64,000 nucleotides of DNA. It comes from Kribbella antiqua (lineage in GTDB: Bacteria; Actinomycetota; Actinomycetes; Propionibacteriales; Kribbellaceae). The position numbers and the translations under genes were made by a program. This document shows, one piece after another, positions 40,595 to 49,542 of this stretch. Numbering within the stretch: the first letter of the stretch is position 1; the number at the start of each line of letters is the position of its first letter. The stretch lies in the NCBI RefSeq assembly GCF_004345665.1, contig NZ_SLWR01000010.1, positions 338,804 to 402,803 of the forward strand, read 5' to 3'. The notes beneath the pieces were generated by a model. That model was given only the letters and a program-made list of their open reading frames with translations. It was not told where the DNA came from and did not search any database.

Positions 40595-40665
40595 AAGCAC
40601 TGGAATTGCATCCGTCCGCTCCGGGTTGCAACTGGTGAGACGCAAGCCGACGAGAGGAGTACGAC

Positions 40666-41496
40666 GTGGCGGTCGAACTGGGACGCTTCGGGGTCTGGCA
40701 CGGACCACAGCACTGGGGTCCGGAGCTGGCGGCGGGACTCGAGCAGGCCGGGTACGGAGCGCTCTGGCTGGGCGCTTCCCCGGGCGCCGATCTGCGCGAT
40801 GCCGAAGTGTTGCTCGCGTCAACGAGTTCCGTTGCCGTCGGCACCAGCATTGTGAACATGTGGAAGTCGGCCGCGACCGAGGTCGGTGCGTCGTACCACC
40901 GGCTCGAGGACGAGCACCCGGGCCGGTTCCTGCTCGGGGTCGGCATCGGTCATCCGGAGCGCACCGGCGAGTACAAGTCGCCGTACGAGACCATCGTCGG
41001 CTACCTCGACGAGCTCGACGACGCGAAGGTGCCGGTCGATCGCCGTGCGCTCGCAGCCCTTGGCCCCAAGGTGTTACACGTCGCCGGGACCCGGACGGCC
41101 GGCGCGCTGCCGTACCTGACGACTCCCGAGCACACCCGCGAAGCCCGTCGTACGCTCGGTGGCGGCGTGCTGCTGGCGCCCGAGCAGAAGATCGTGCTCG
41201 AGACCGACGACGAGATCGCGCGGACGACGGCGCGCGACTATCTGGCGTCGTATCTTGCCTTGCGCAACTACACGTCCAACCTGAAGCGGCTCGGTTTCAC
41301 CGACGACGACCTCGCCGACGGGGGTAGCGACCGGCTGGTCGACGCGCTCGTGCTGCACGGTTCCGCGGTGGATATCGCGGCGGGTCTGAACGCTCATCTG
41401 GAGGCCGGCGCGGACCACGTCGCGATCCAGCAGTTGGGGCGTGAAGGCATCGATCTGCTGCCCGGATACGAGGCGTTGGCAACCGTTCTCCAGTAG
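40666..41496 (+). CDS. LLM-class F420-dependent oxidoreductase
   Basis: A 276-residue luciferase-like TIM-barrel protein: GRFGVWHGPQHWGPELAAGL near the N-terminus, VGTSIVNMWKSA, the nucleotide-binding FLLGVGIGHPE and C-terminal ADHVAIQQLG are typical of the TIGR03620-like actinobacterial F420-dependent subfamily. It uses cofactor F420 or flavin; substrate unknown. GTG 40666 has GAGAGGAG seven bases upstream. A weak hairpin (CCGTCCG/CGGACGG, 41509-41539) follows. Confidence 0.87.
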   Translation: MAVELGRFGVWHGPQHWGPELAAGLEQAGYGALWLGASPGADLRDAEVLLASTSSVAVGTSIVNMWKSAATEVGASYHRLEDEHPGRFLLGVGIGHPERTGEYKSPYETIVGYLDELDDAKVPVDRRALAALGPKVLHVAGTRTAGALPYLTTPEHTREARRTLGGGVLLAPEQKIVLETDDEIARTTARDYLASYLALRNYTSNLKRLGFTDDDLADGGSDRLVDALVLHGSAVDIAAGLNAHLEAGADHVAIQQLGREGIDLLPGYEALATVLQ

Positions 41497-41624
41497 GCGG
41501 CGACGGGACCGTCCGACGACGCGCCTGTTCGCCGGACGGACCCTCTTGACGCCCGCCCAGAACGGCGGAACATCAGCAGTAGACGCACCGCATTTCGCGG
41601 TGCGCGCACTGGAGGTGTTTCCCC

Positions 41625-42320
41625 ATGACTGAGCGACACGAGTTGCGTTGGGGTGGCTTCGCCGGGCTGGCCTTCGTCGTCCTGGCTCTCCTGGGCAGGT
41701 TCCTGCCCGGCAATCCACCGACAGTCGACGAGTCCGACAGCACGATTTCGGCCTGGCTCGCCGACAACCGCGGCATGATGCTGACCAGCGCCCTGATGTG
41801 GGCTGCCGCGGCCGGGTTGGTGATCTGGTTCGCGTCCGCGTTCGCCGAGGCGATGCGGGAGCGGGACGAGCGCAGTGACGTGCACCTGGCGCTGCTGGCC
41901 GGCTCGGTGCTGGTCGGTGGCGCGATCTTCGTGAACGCCGCCCTCAGCGCCGCGACCGTCTTCGGCATCTCCGGCCGGGACGCCGCGGTGACCATGCTGA
42001 TGTACGACGCGACCGCGGTGATGACGACGATGATCGGCTTCGCCGCCACGCTTCCGCTGGCCGCGGCCGGCCTCGGCGTACTCCGCACCCGGCTGATGCC
42101 GAACTGGCTCGGCTACCTGGCCCTGCTGGCAGCCGTGATCGCGTTCGCCGGAGCCTTCGGCGTCTTCGCCACCGACGGCGCGTTCGTCGCCGGCGGCTTC
42201 CTGATGACCGGCATCCCGCTGCTCCTCTCAGCTGTCTGGATCGCCTGCGCCGGCGGCTACATGGTGCGCGAACACCTCCCCGAGGTAACGGCCGGCGAGG
42301 GCATCGTCCCGCAGACCTGA
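41625..42320 (+). CDS. Multi-pass membrane protein of unknown function
   Basis: A 231-residue integral membrane protein with six or so predicted helices and a short acidic loop (PPTVDESDSTISAWLADNRG) after helix 1; the layout resembles DUF4386-like proteins. ATG 41625 has GGAGG eight bases upstream. A CGCACCGC/GCGGTGCG hairpin (41584-41604) ends eight bases before that ribosome binding site and could affect translation. No functional residues are recognisable. Confidence 0.78.
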   Translation: MTERHELRWGGFAGLAFVVLALLGRFLPGNPPTVDESDSTISAWLADNRGMMLTSALMWAAAAGLVIWFASAFAEAMRERDERSDVHLALLAGSVLVGGAIFVNAALSAATVFGISGRDAAVTMLMYDATAVMTTMIGFAATLPLAAAGLGVLRTRLMPNWLGYLALLAAVIAFAGAFGVFATDGAFVAGGFLMTGIPLLLSAVWIACAGGYMVREHLPEVTAGEGIVPQT

Positions 42321-42324
42321 ATCC

Positions 42325-42753
42325 CTACCGGAGGGTGAAATCAGCGAAGTCGAAGCCTGGCGAGACGACGCACGAGACCAGCACCGGCTGATCGCCGGCT
42401 GGGCGTGCCGCTTGCCAGGCTCCGGCCGGTACGACGAGCTGTGGTTGCTGGCCCGCGCGTACGTCGGGTCCTAGCGTGAACGCCTCGGCCTGCTCCGGCT
42501 CATCGCCGTACTCGAGGGTCAACGGCCCGCCCGAGTGCCACAGCCAGATCTCCGCCGACCGCACCCGATGCCACCGCGACTCCTCCCCGGGTGCGAGCAG
42601 GAAGTAGATCGCGGTCGCGCTCGCCCGCTCCCCGTCGTACCCCTCCGGCCGGATACTCACCTCCGACCGCCACGTCTCCCGATACCAACCACCCTCGGGA
42701 TGCGCCTCGAGCCCCAGCACTTCCGCCAACTCCGGCTTCTCCATGAAACCCAT
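42325..42753 (-). CDS. Cupin-fold DUF985 family protein
   Basis: A 142-residue protein of the DUF985 cupin family, recognised by EAHPEGGWYRETWRS, SATAIYFLLAPGEESRWHRV and SAEIWLWHSGGPLTL. Likely ligands of a metal are the His in RWHRV, and Glu/His in EIWLWH. Some distant members bind epimer-like sugars, but function is unknown. ATG 42753 is the start (42744 possible). Divergent from the small gene at 42789. Confidence 0.83.
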   Translation of the reverse strand: MGFMEKPELAEVLGLEAHPEGGWYRETWRSEVSIRPEGYDGERASATAIYFLLAPGEESRWHRVRSAEIWLWHSGGPLTLEYGDEPEQAEAFTLGPDVRAGQQPQLVVPAGAWQAARPAGDQPVLVSCVVSPGFDFADFTLR

Positions 42754-42788
42754 TGTCGAACCCCCAGGGGTCCGGCAGAGTGCGGCTT

Positions 42789-43070
42789 ATGATCGATCCC
42801 GACGAACTCGCGGCGGCGCAGCGCAGGAAGCTCGAACTGCTTGACGCGGTGCTCGCCGCGATCGAGCGGCGCTCCGAGGTGCTTGACATCGTGAGCGAAG
42901 CCGAGTCGCCCGAGGCCGCCTTGCTCCCGGTGCAGAACCTCTTGGGGATCACCGAGGAGAACGCCTGGGCGGTGATCGACCTGCAGTTCCGGCGGCTGAC
43001 CAAGTCCAACGTTGCCCGGATCGAATGGGAACGCGACGAGTTGCGGGCGCAGTGGGGAGATGACGTATGA
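42789..43070 (+). CDS. Small helical protein, gyrase-A-tail-like, coupled to a HIT protein
   Basis: A 93-residue all-helical protein: MIDPDELAAAQRRKLELLDA, SEAESPEAALLPVQNLLGIT, ENAWAVIDLQFRRLTKSNVA. The last part resembles the helical linker seen in type IIA topoisomerase A subunits ('..ID.QFRRLT...I..E..EL'), but no topoisomerase domain is present. Its stop overlaps the following ATG (ATGA at 43067-43070), so the two are co-translated. Function unknown. Confidence 0.72.
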   Translation: MIDPDELAAAQRRKLELLDAVLAAIERRSEVLDIVSEAESPEAALLPVQNLLGITEENAWAVIDLQFRRLTKSNVARIEWERDELRAQWGDDV

Positions 43071-43642
43071 GTGACTTGCCTTCTGAGTATCATCGTCGGC
43101 TGCCGTACGGCGAACGTGTATCAGCTGAGCCTTTGCTGGGTGGGCCGTTCTTTCCGTTCGAAGGTGATGTGCAGGTGGTGCCGCTGGCTGAGCCGGTGGT
43201 GCCTGAGCCGCCTCGGCGAGGTGAGGACGGTGGCGACGACTGCCCGACATGCGTCGAGCCTGAGCGGGATGTGATCTGGAGCGACGACCAATGGTTGCTC
43301 AAGGCATTCGAACCGAGCGGGCTGCCGATGGTCGCGCTGCTGCTGCCGCGCGAACACTACCGGCTCGACAACCTGCCACCGGAGCTCACCGCGACCCTCG
43401 GCCCGATGATCCAGCGCGTCGCCAACGCGATCCGCCGCATCGACGGCGTCGGCCGGACACACTTCAACCGCTGGGGCGACGGCAGCGAACACTTTCACCT
43501 CTGGTTCCTCGCCCGCCCCCTCGGCATGATGCAACTCCGCGGCGCCATGATCGCCGCCTGGGACGACATGCTGCCCAAGATTCCCACCGAGGAGTTCACC
43601 ACCAACGTGCGGACAGTCGCCGCCGCACTCAGCGAAGGCTGA
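43067..43642 (+). CDS. HIT-like domain protein
   Basis: A 191-residue protein whose C-terminal 130 residues look like a HIT-superfamily domain: PREHYRLDNLPPELTATLGP and the motif GSEHFHLWFLARPLG in the place of HxHxHxx. Only two His remain, so catalysis as nucleotide hydrolase/transferase is uncertain. A CPTC pair lies near residue 63-66 of the variable N-terminus and may bind zinc. It is translationally coupled to the small helical protein. Function unknown. Confidence 0.75.
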   Translation: MSDLPSEYHRRLPYGERVSAEPLLGGPFFPFEGDVQVVPLAEPVVPEPPRRGEDGGDDCPTCVEPERDVIWSDDQWLLKAFEPSGLPMVALLLPREHYRLDNLPPELTATLGPMIQRVANAIRRIDGVGRTHFNRWGDGSEHFHLWFLARPLGMMQLRGAMIAAWDDMLPKIPTEEFTTNVRTVAAALSEG

Positions 43643-43706
43643 TTCAGCGAAGTGGGCCGAAGCCGGTTGTTCGGGTGCCACGGGCGGCACATAACGATGC
43701 CGCGCC

Positions 43707-44360
43707 TCAGCGGTCTTTGGCGGGCCAGGGGGTGTCGGCGGGGCGGAGGGTTTCCAGGCCGGGGCCGTTTAGGGCAGTCCAGGTGGCGAGGGAGCCCATG
43801 ACGAGGATGGGGTTGTGGAGGTGGCCGGCCAGTACGGCGGCTACGACGTCGACCAGCGGGGCCCACACGGTTTCCATGTCGGCTTCTTCGTGGAGGCGGT
43901 CGTAGGACTCGTCCGCCGGGGACAAGTCGCGGGCCAGGAAGATGCGCACCGCCTCGTCGGTCAACCCCGGAGACGTGAAGGCGTCGACCAGGACGCGCCA
44001 GTCGGCCGCCTTCGTCCCCGTCTCCTCCCACAGCTCCCGTTCAGCGGCGAGCCGGTACTGCTCCCCCTGTACGTCGAGCAGCCCAGCAGGCGGCTCGAGC
44101 AGCCGATAGCCGACCGGGTGCCGGTACTGGCGCACCAGCAGCATCCGGTTGTCGGCATCGAGCGCGACCACCCCAACAGCACCAGGATGTACGACGACGT
44201 CGCGGACAAAGGCGTCTCGACCACCCGGCGGCTCGATGTGATCCCGTCGTACCGAGATCACCCGGCCCGTCTCGTGGACCACCTCGGACGACGACACCGG
44301 CCAGGACTCACGCGCGTCAGCCAGGCCGGCGCCGAACCGCAGTTCGGGAAGATCCTTCAT
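43707..44360 (-). CDS. NUDIX hydrolase, ADP-ribose pyrophosphatase-like
   Basis: A 217-residue NUDIX protein with the box GLLDVQGEQYRLAAERELWEETG in consensus form (E-x7-RE-x2-EE; positions about 92-114), in the variant typical of actinobacterial ADP-ribose pyrophosphatases. In mycobacteria the homologous gene also follows pyrG. The ATG overlaps the pyrG stop (ATGA at 44357-44360). It probably hydrolyses ADP-ribose or a related nucleoside diphosphate. Confidence 0.9.
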   Translation of the reverse strand: MKDLPELRFGAGLADARESWPVSSSEVVHETGRVISVRRDHIEPPGGRDAFVRDVVVHPGAVGVVALDADNRMLLVRQYRHPVGYRLLEPPAGLLDVQGEQYRLAAERELWEETGTKAADWRVLVDAFTSPGLTDEAVRIFLARDLSPADESYDRLHEEADMETVWAPLVDVVAAVLAGHLHNPILVMGSLATWTALNGPGLETLRPADTPWPAKDR

Positions 44361-46078
44361 CGGGCTTTGACCGCTCCAGCCGCGACCTTGGCTCCGGCCT
44401 TCTTAGCGACGGGCTCCTCGACAGGAAGCCGGGATTCGCGCTGCCGGACCAGCGCGGCCGCGATCAGCCCGGAGAACAGCGGATGCGGCTTGGTCGGCCG
44501 CGACCGCAGCTCCGGGTGTGCCTGGGTGGCGACGAAGTACGGGTGCTGCGACCGGTCCAGCTCGATGAACTCGACCAGTTCGTTGTCCGGCGACAGTCCG
44601 CTGAACACCAGGCCGGCCGTCTCGAGCTTGTCGCGGTAGGCGTTGTTCACCTCGTAGCGGTGCCGGTGCCGCTCCTGCACCGACGGAGCGCCGTACAACT
44701 CCCGGACGATCGAGCCGTCGGCCAGGTTCGCCGGGTACAGGCCCAGCCGCATCGTCCCGCCGAGATCGCCGGAGCCGGAGACGATGTGCTTCTGCTCCTC
44801 CATCGTCGCGATCACCGGCTGCTCGGCGTCAGGATCGAACTCGCTGGAGTTCGCCTCGACCAGCCCGGCCAGGTCGCGCGCGACCTCGATCACCATGCAC
44901 TGCAGCCCGAGGCACAGCCCGAGGATCGGGATGCCCTGCTCGCGGGCGAACCGGATCGCGCCGATCTTCCCCTCGATGCCGCGGACGCCGAAACCGCCCG
45001 GGATGCAGACCGCGTCGACGTCACCGAGCAGCCGCGCGGCCGCCTCGGGCGTGGCGCATTCGTCGGAAGCGATCCAGCGCAGGTTGACCTTCGCGTCGTT
45101 GTCGAAACCGCCGGCCCGCAGCGCCTCGGCGACGGACAGGTAGGCGTCCGGCAGGTCGATGTACTTGCCGACCAGCGCGACGGTCACCTCGTCCTTCGGG
45201 TGGTGGACGACGCGCAGCAGCTCGTCCCACCGGGTCCAGTCGACATCGCGGAACGGCAGGTTCAGCCGCCGTACGACGTACGCGTCCAGACCTTCGGTGT
45301 GCAGCACCTTCGGGATGTCGTAGATGCTCGGCGAGTCGACGGCGGCGACCACGGCCTCGGTGTCGACGTCGCACATCAGCGAGATCTTCCGCTTCACGCC
45401 GTCCGGGATCGGCCGGTCGGCGCGGCAGACGACCGCGTCCGGGGCGATACCGATCGAGCGCAGCGCGGCGACCGAGTGCTGGGTCGGCTTGGTCTTCAGC
45501 TCGCCGCTCGGGGCGAGGTACGGGACCAGCGAGATGTGCAGGAAGAAGACGTTGTCCCGGCCGACGTCGTGCCGGACCTGCCGGGCCGCCTCCAGGAACG
45601 GCAGTGACTCGATGTCACCGACCGTGCCGCCGATCTCGTGCAGTACGACGTCGACGTCCGGGCCGGCCATCGCCAGCATCCGTTCCTTGATCTCGTTGGT
45701 GATGTGCGGGATCACCTGAACCGTGTCGCCCAGGTACTCACCGCGACGCTCCTTGGCGATCACGCTGGAGTACACCTGGCCGGTGGTGACGTTCGCGACC
45801 TGGGAGAGGTCCCGGTCGAGGAACCGCTCGTAGTGGCCGATGTCCAGGTCGGTCTCGGCGCCGTCGTTGGTGACGAACACCTCGCCGTGCTGGAACGGGT
45901 TCATGGTGCCGGGATCCACGTTGAGGTACGGATCCAGCTTCTGCATGGTGACCCGGATGCCCCGCGCCGTCAGCAGACTGCCGAGGCTGGACGCTGTCAG
46001 CCCCTTGCCGAGACTGGATGCCACGCCACCGGTGACGAATACGTGCTTGGTCTGCTGGGAGTTCGAAGCCCTGTCCAC
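44357..46078 (-). CDS. pyrG: CTP synthase
   Basis: A 573-residue glutamine-dependent CTP synthase: an N-terminal synthetase domain (HVFVTGGVASSLGKGLTASS) and a C-terminal glutamine amidotransferase domain whose nucleophile Cys lies in LGLCLGLQCMVIE. The C-terminal 25 residues form a basic Lys/Ala tail (KKAGAKVAAGAVKAR). It makes CTP from UTP for RNA, DNA and CDP-lipid precursors. GTG 46078; the stop overlaps the nudix gene. It lies 21 bp after the glycosyltransferase, in the same operon as steA and steB. Confidence 0.97.
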   Translation of the reverse strand: MDRASNSQQTKHVFVTGGVASSLGKGLTASSLGSLLTARGIRVTMQKLDPYLNVDPGTMNPFQHGEVFVTNDGAETDLDIGHYERFLDRDLSQVANVTTGQVYSSVIAKERRGEYLGDTVQVIPHITNEIKERMLAMAGPDVDVVLHEIGGTVGDIESLPFLEAARQVRHDVGRDNVFFLHISLVPYLAPSGELKTKPTQHSVAALRSIGIAPDAVVCRADRPIPDGVKRKISLMCDVDTEAVVAAVDSPSIYDIPKVLHTEGLDAYVVRRLNLPFRDVDWTRWDELLRVVHHPKDEVTVALVGKYIDLPDAYLSVAEALRAGGFDNDAKVNLRWIASDECATPEAAARLLGDVDAVCIPGGFGVRGIEGKIGAIRFAREQGIPILGLCLGLQCMVIEVARDLAGLVEANSSEFDPDAEQPVIATMEEQKHIVSGSGDLGGTMRLGLYPANLADGSIVRELYGAPSVQERHRHRYEVNNAYRDKLETAGLVFSGLSPDNELVEFIELDRSQHPYFVATQAHPELRSRPTKPHPLFSGLIAAALVRQRESRLPVEEPVAKKAGAKVAAGAVKAR

Positions 46079-46099
46079 GGGCCTTCAGCCTACCTCTTG

Positions 46100-47125
46100 T
46101 CAACCCCTGGTCGCGACGAGACCCGCGTAGATGTCGAGCAGATTCTTCGCCACCGCGTCTTCGTCCGGCCATTTCGCGGCCAACTCCCGGCCGCGCGTCC
46201 GCATAGCGTTCGCCGTTTCCGGCTCCGCCAGCACCGCCCGTACGCCGTCGGCCAGCCCGTCCGCATCGCCAGGAAACGCCAGTACGGCGCTGTCGTCGAC
46301 CAACTCGGGTACGCCGCCAACCGCCGTAGCCACCGCCGGTACGCCGACTTGCAACGCCTCCTGAATCACCAGAGCCCGCGCTTCCCAGTGAGAGGTCAGC
46401 AGGAAGATGTCCGCCGCCCCAAGCAGGTCGGCCACGTCGGAGCGGTGTCCGAGCAGCCGCACCGGCAGTTGCTCTGCATCGATGCGTGCCTGCAGGTTGT
46501 CGCGCAGCGGGCCGTCTCCGGCGATCGCGAACACCACGTCCGGGTTGGACTCCCGCACAAGGGCTGCTACGGACAGTAGTGTCGGGTAGTCCTTCTGCGG
46601 TGCCAGTCGGCCGATTGACAGCACGAGGGGCTCGTCGGTGAGGCCGAGAGCCCGCCGTACCTCCTCACGCGATGTGTGGGCTTCTGGGATGGCCGGAGCC
46701 GCTACTGGAGCCAGCCGCGCGTCGCGGGCTCCCAGGCTCTTGGCGAGGTCTACGAGGTCGCTGGAGGCCCCTAGAGTCAGGTCGGCGCCCTTGGCTACCA
46801 GCCGCTGGCCGAGCCGCATCACGATGCCGCGTGGACCTGGAGCGATCACCGCGTTGTGCCAGGTGACTACGAGCGGTCGTAGCCGCGCCCGGTCGCGTAA
46901 AGCCGTCATGCCCGCGCGGTAGCCATGAGCGTGGACCACGTCGGTGCCGCGGAGTGCTGGGGCCTGTGTGACGACTGTCGCGTCACCGAAGTCGAAGTGT
47001 TCCGCCGTACCGGGTGGAGCGCAGACGACCACCTCGTGGCCGGCGCTGACGAAGCGCGGCACCAGGGAGGCGACGTGCTGCCCGATCCCGCCTCGCGACT
47101 CCGCGAGTAGCAGGCCGATCCTCAT
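46100..47125 (-). CDS. GT4-type glycosyltransferase in the steAB-pyrG operon
   Basis: A 341-residue GT-B fold glycosyltransferase: an N-terminal acceptor domain starting MRIGLLLAESRGGIGQHVAS, and a C-terminal donor domain with LSIGRLAPQKDYPTLL, FAIAGDGPLRDNLQ and the E-x7-E motif in EARALVIQEALQVGVPA. Family-4 members transfer a sugar from a nucleotide sugar, often to a lipid-linked acceptor. ATG 47125 overlaps the murJ-like stop (ATGA). Context (MraY-like protein, MurJ-like flippase) points to assembly of a polyprenyl-linked glycan, which is inference. Confidence 0.88.
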   Translation of the reverse strand: MRIGLLLAESRGGIGQHVASLVPRFVSAGHEVVVCAPPGTAEHFDFGDATVVTQAPALRGTDVVHAHGYRAGMTALRDRARLRPLVVTWHNAVIAPGPRGIVMRLGQRLVAKGADLTLGASSDLVDLAKSLGARDARLAPVAAPAIPEAHTSREEVRRALGLTDEPLVLSIGRLAPQKDYPTLLSVAALVRESNPDVVFAIAGDGPLRDNLQARIDAEQLPVRLLGHRSDVADLLGAADIFLLTSHWEARALVIQEALQVGVPAVATAVGGVPELVDDSAVLAFPGDADGLADGVRAVLAEPETANAMRTRGRELAAKWPDEDAVAKNLLDIYAGLVATRG

Positions 47126-48735
47126 GGCATCCGTCCTCGGTGTAGTAGTGCGCGAGCGTCTTGACGATCCAGTGCCAGTACGACGACGGCGTACACGATG
47201 ACGACCGCCAGGCCTGAGAGCACCGAGAATACGAGCGACATGCCCAGTCCGGCGTCGTCGGCCGGCAGCGCGACCGCCCAGCCCGCAGCACCTGCCAGTA
47301 CGGCGCCCACCAGCGCAACAACGTGAGCACGCGGCACTCCGTCGAGCACAGCTGGTCCAGCCTCGCGGCGCAGGACCAGCAGGAGGGCGACAGCGCCGAG
47401 CACCATGCCGACCGACATAGCGGCGGCCAACGCCGGCACCGCATCCCACTGAGCTGTCAGCACCACACCGGCCACAGCCACCAGCACCCAAGCGCCTGAG
47501 GTCACCACAGCGACCTGGCGTCCAGCGTGTCGCGCGTAGAGCACGCGGCCGAGGTGCATCAGCACTGCAAAGCCAATAGCCGCAGGGGCGAAGGCGATGA
47601 GCCCATTGCCGAGCGACGACGCCTGCGCTTCCTGTACGGCGCCACCGTCGTACGCGAAGATCCTCGCGACCGGGACAGCGGTGCCAGCCAGCAACGCGGC
47701 CCCGGCGCCGCCGGCCAGCATCACAGCCCGCGTCGACGTGGCTGCGTAGTAGTCGAAGCGCTCCGCCGACTCGAACGCCGCAGCCAGGCGCGGGAAGACC
47801 GCTGTGGTGATGGGAACGGCGAGTACGGCGTACGGGAGCAGATAGACCGCGTTGGCCCAGGTGTAGACCGCGATGCTGCCGGCAACACCTCTGTGGTTCG
47901 CCAAGTACGTGGTGACAAGGAAGGCGAACTGCTGCGCGATCAGTACGGCGAGACCGGCCAGTGCGAGTTTCCGTAGTACCGGACCGACGCCTGGGTCGAG
48001 TCGCAGCGTCAGCTTGATGGGGATCCGCAGGAAGAGCATCGGCACGAGCACAGTCAGAGCGAGGGCGGCGACACCGGCCGTCGTACCCCAGGCGAGGAGA
48101 TCGGCAGCTCCCCGCGACGCTGCGTCGGCCTCAGGGGCAGCAGCAGCGAAGAGCAGGTAGGTGGCGACGACGACCAGGCTGGAGATCAGCGGAGCCAATG
48201 CGCCTGCGGCGAAGCGCTTGTGGGACTGCAGGACGGCTGTGGCGATCACCGTGATCGCGTAGCCGAAGACTTGTGGCACGAAGATCATCAGCATGCGGGT
48301 GGCGGTGGATGCCGAGCCGCCGCACTCCGGGCCCGAGTCGAGCATCGCGTCGGTATAGGTGGACGCCAAAAGCCAAGCCAGCAAGGCGAACGGCGCCAGC
48401 AACACCACAGACCACGTCAAGAGTGCGCCGACGATACGGCCCTGCGCGTCCCGGTCTCCGCGAGCCACCGGCCCGGCCAGCACGGGGATCACCGCACCGG
48501 CCAGCGCACCACCGACGACGATCTCGAACAGCACGTTGGGCAACTGGTTCGCCGTTGCGTAGGCCTCGGCAAGACAGCCCGCACCGACGGTTTTCGAGAA
48601 GACCAGCCACCGGCCGAAGCCGACCACCCGGGCCAGCACAGTGACCGCGGCAACAATCAGTGCGGCCCGCGCGATGCGCACCCCCGCGCCCTCGGCGCCG
48701 GCTGGGCGCGGGGCGCCCGAGCCGTCTTCGCTCAC
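47122..48735 (-). CDS. MurJ/MviN-like lipid flippase
   Basis: A 537-residue polytopic protein of the MurJ/MviN (MOP) superfamily with about fourteen helices; typical is ALIVAAVTVLARVVGFGRWL at the N-terminus, ANQLPNVLFEIVVGGALAGA and VPVARIFAYDGGAVQ. In Escherichia coli MurJ flips lipid II; actinobacteria usually have another MurJ (MviN) near trxB/rnpA, so this may be a paralogue for a different lipid-linked sugar. GTG 48735 overlaps the preceding TGA (GTGA); the frame extending to 48753 is not used. ATGA overlap with the glycosyltransferase. Confidence 0.87.
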   Translation of the reverse strand: MSEDGSGAPRPAGAEGAGVRIARAALIVAAVTVLARVVGFGRWLVFSKTVGAGCLAEAYATANQLPNVLFEIVVGGALAGAVIPVLAGPVARGDRDAQGRIVGALLTWSVVLLAPFALLAWLLASTYTDAMLDSGPECGGSASTATRMLMIFVPQVFGYAITVIATAVLQSHKRFAAGALAPLISSLVVVATYLLFAAAAPEADAASRGAADLLAWGTTAGVAALALTVLVPMLFLRIPIKLTLRLDPGVGPVLRKLALAGLAVLIAQQFAFLVTTYLANHRGVAGSIAVYTWANAVYLLPYAVLAVPITTAVFPRLAAAFESAERFDYYAATSTRAVMLAGGAGAALLAGTAVPVARIFAYDGGAVQEAQASSLGNGLIAFAPAAIGFAVLMHLGRVLYARHAGRQVAVVTSGAWVLVAVAGVVLTAQWDAVPALAAAMSVGMVLGAVALLLVLRREAGPAVLDGVPRAHVVALVGAVLAGAAGWAVALPADDAGLGMSLVFSVLSGLAVVIVYAVVVLALDRQDARALLHRGRMP

Positions 48736-49541
48736 TTGGGCCGTCGGCCCCACTGATCGATCTTGTCCAGGACCGGGTTGCCGGCGATGACCTTGGTGAA
48801 GCTGACCTTTTCGCTGGCGAGGTTGAGACCGACGACCGCAGCCAGAGCCAGGGCTTTCAAGGGCCTCGGCAGTGACGCGGCCAGCGCCGTACCGGTGATC
48901 GCGCCCAGGCCGTTCGCCCCGCAGTCGCCGAGCATCGAGCGCTCACCGAGCTCCGACGGAGCCGAAGCGGCGGCCGCGCCGACGACCGCGCCGGCCGGAC
49001 CACTGACGACCGCGAGTGGGGCGTTCACCGCGGTGACCGCCTTGAGCGCGCGTCCCGGCCGAAGATCCAGCAGGTTGGTGAGGTTCGCCGTACCGGCGAT
49101 CAAGGCGCCGTCGGCAACGATCCCGGCCACGGCCTTCACACCCGAAGACTTCCGCGGCAACAGTGCGGCGGCAGCCAGGCCGGCGGCACCGACGCCGAGG
49201 ATCTTGACCGCACCGCTCGTCACCTCGCCACGCTTCAAAGCGCTGAGGTGTCCCCGAAAGCCCTTTGCCTGCGTGGTTCCGCGCAGATCGTCGTACGCAC
49301 CGACGGCGCCCGAGACCGAGCCCGCCAGGAGCGCCGCTGCCTTCACCTTGCCGTCAGACCGCGATGCCGCGACGCCGGCCAGCGCGCCCAGCACCGCGAC
49401 CGGACCTTCGAGCAGGGTGACCGGCTCGCCGCGATGGTTGGTTCGCTCGAACGGTTCCCGGTTCTCCTTGGGCAGTTTCGCCGCGGCCCGCTCGAGCGCG
49501 GCGGTGGCGGCTGCCGCGACGGCAGCGCTCAGAATTCCCAC
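48732..49541 (-). CDS. Divergent MraY/WecA-superfamily protein
   Basis: A 269-residue membrane protein related to the polyprenyl-phosphate N-acetylhexosamine-1-phosphate transferases. Traces of the family motifs are FERTNHRGEPVTLLEGP, AYDDLRG (the Asp-Asp pair), NLTNLLDLRPGRALK (equivalent of N-x2-N-x2-DG-x-DGLA) and RSMLGDCGANGLGAI. It is shorter than MraY (about 360) with fewer helices, and the Asp-rich third motif is altered, so activity is uncertain. Start GTG 49541 lies one base after the steB-like stop; GTGA overlap with the MurJ-like gene. Confidence 0.78.
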   Translation of the reverse strand: MGILSAAVAAAATAALERAAAKLPKENREPFERTNHRGEPVTLLEGPVAVLGALAGVAASRSDGKVKAAALLAGSVSGAVGAYDDLRGTTQAKGFRGHLSALKRGEVTSGAVKILGVGAAGLAAAALLPRKSSGVKAVAGIVADGALIAGTANLTNLLDLRPGRALKAVTAVNAPLAVVSGPAGAVVGAAAASAPSELGERSMLGDCGANGLGAITGTALAASLPRPLKALALAAVVGLNLASEKVSFTKVIAGNPVLDKIDQWGRRPK

Positions 49542-49542
49542 G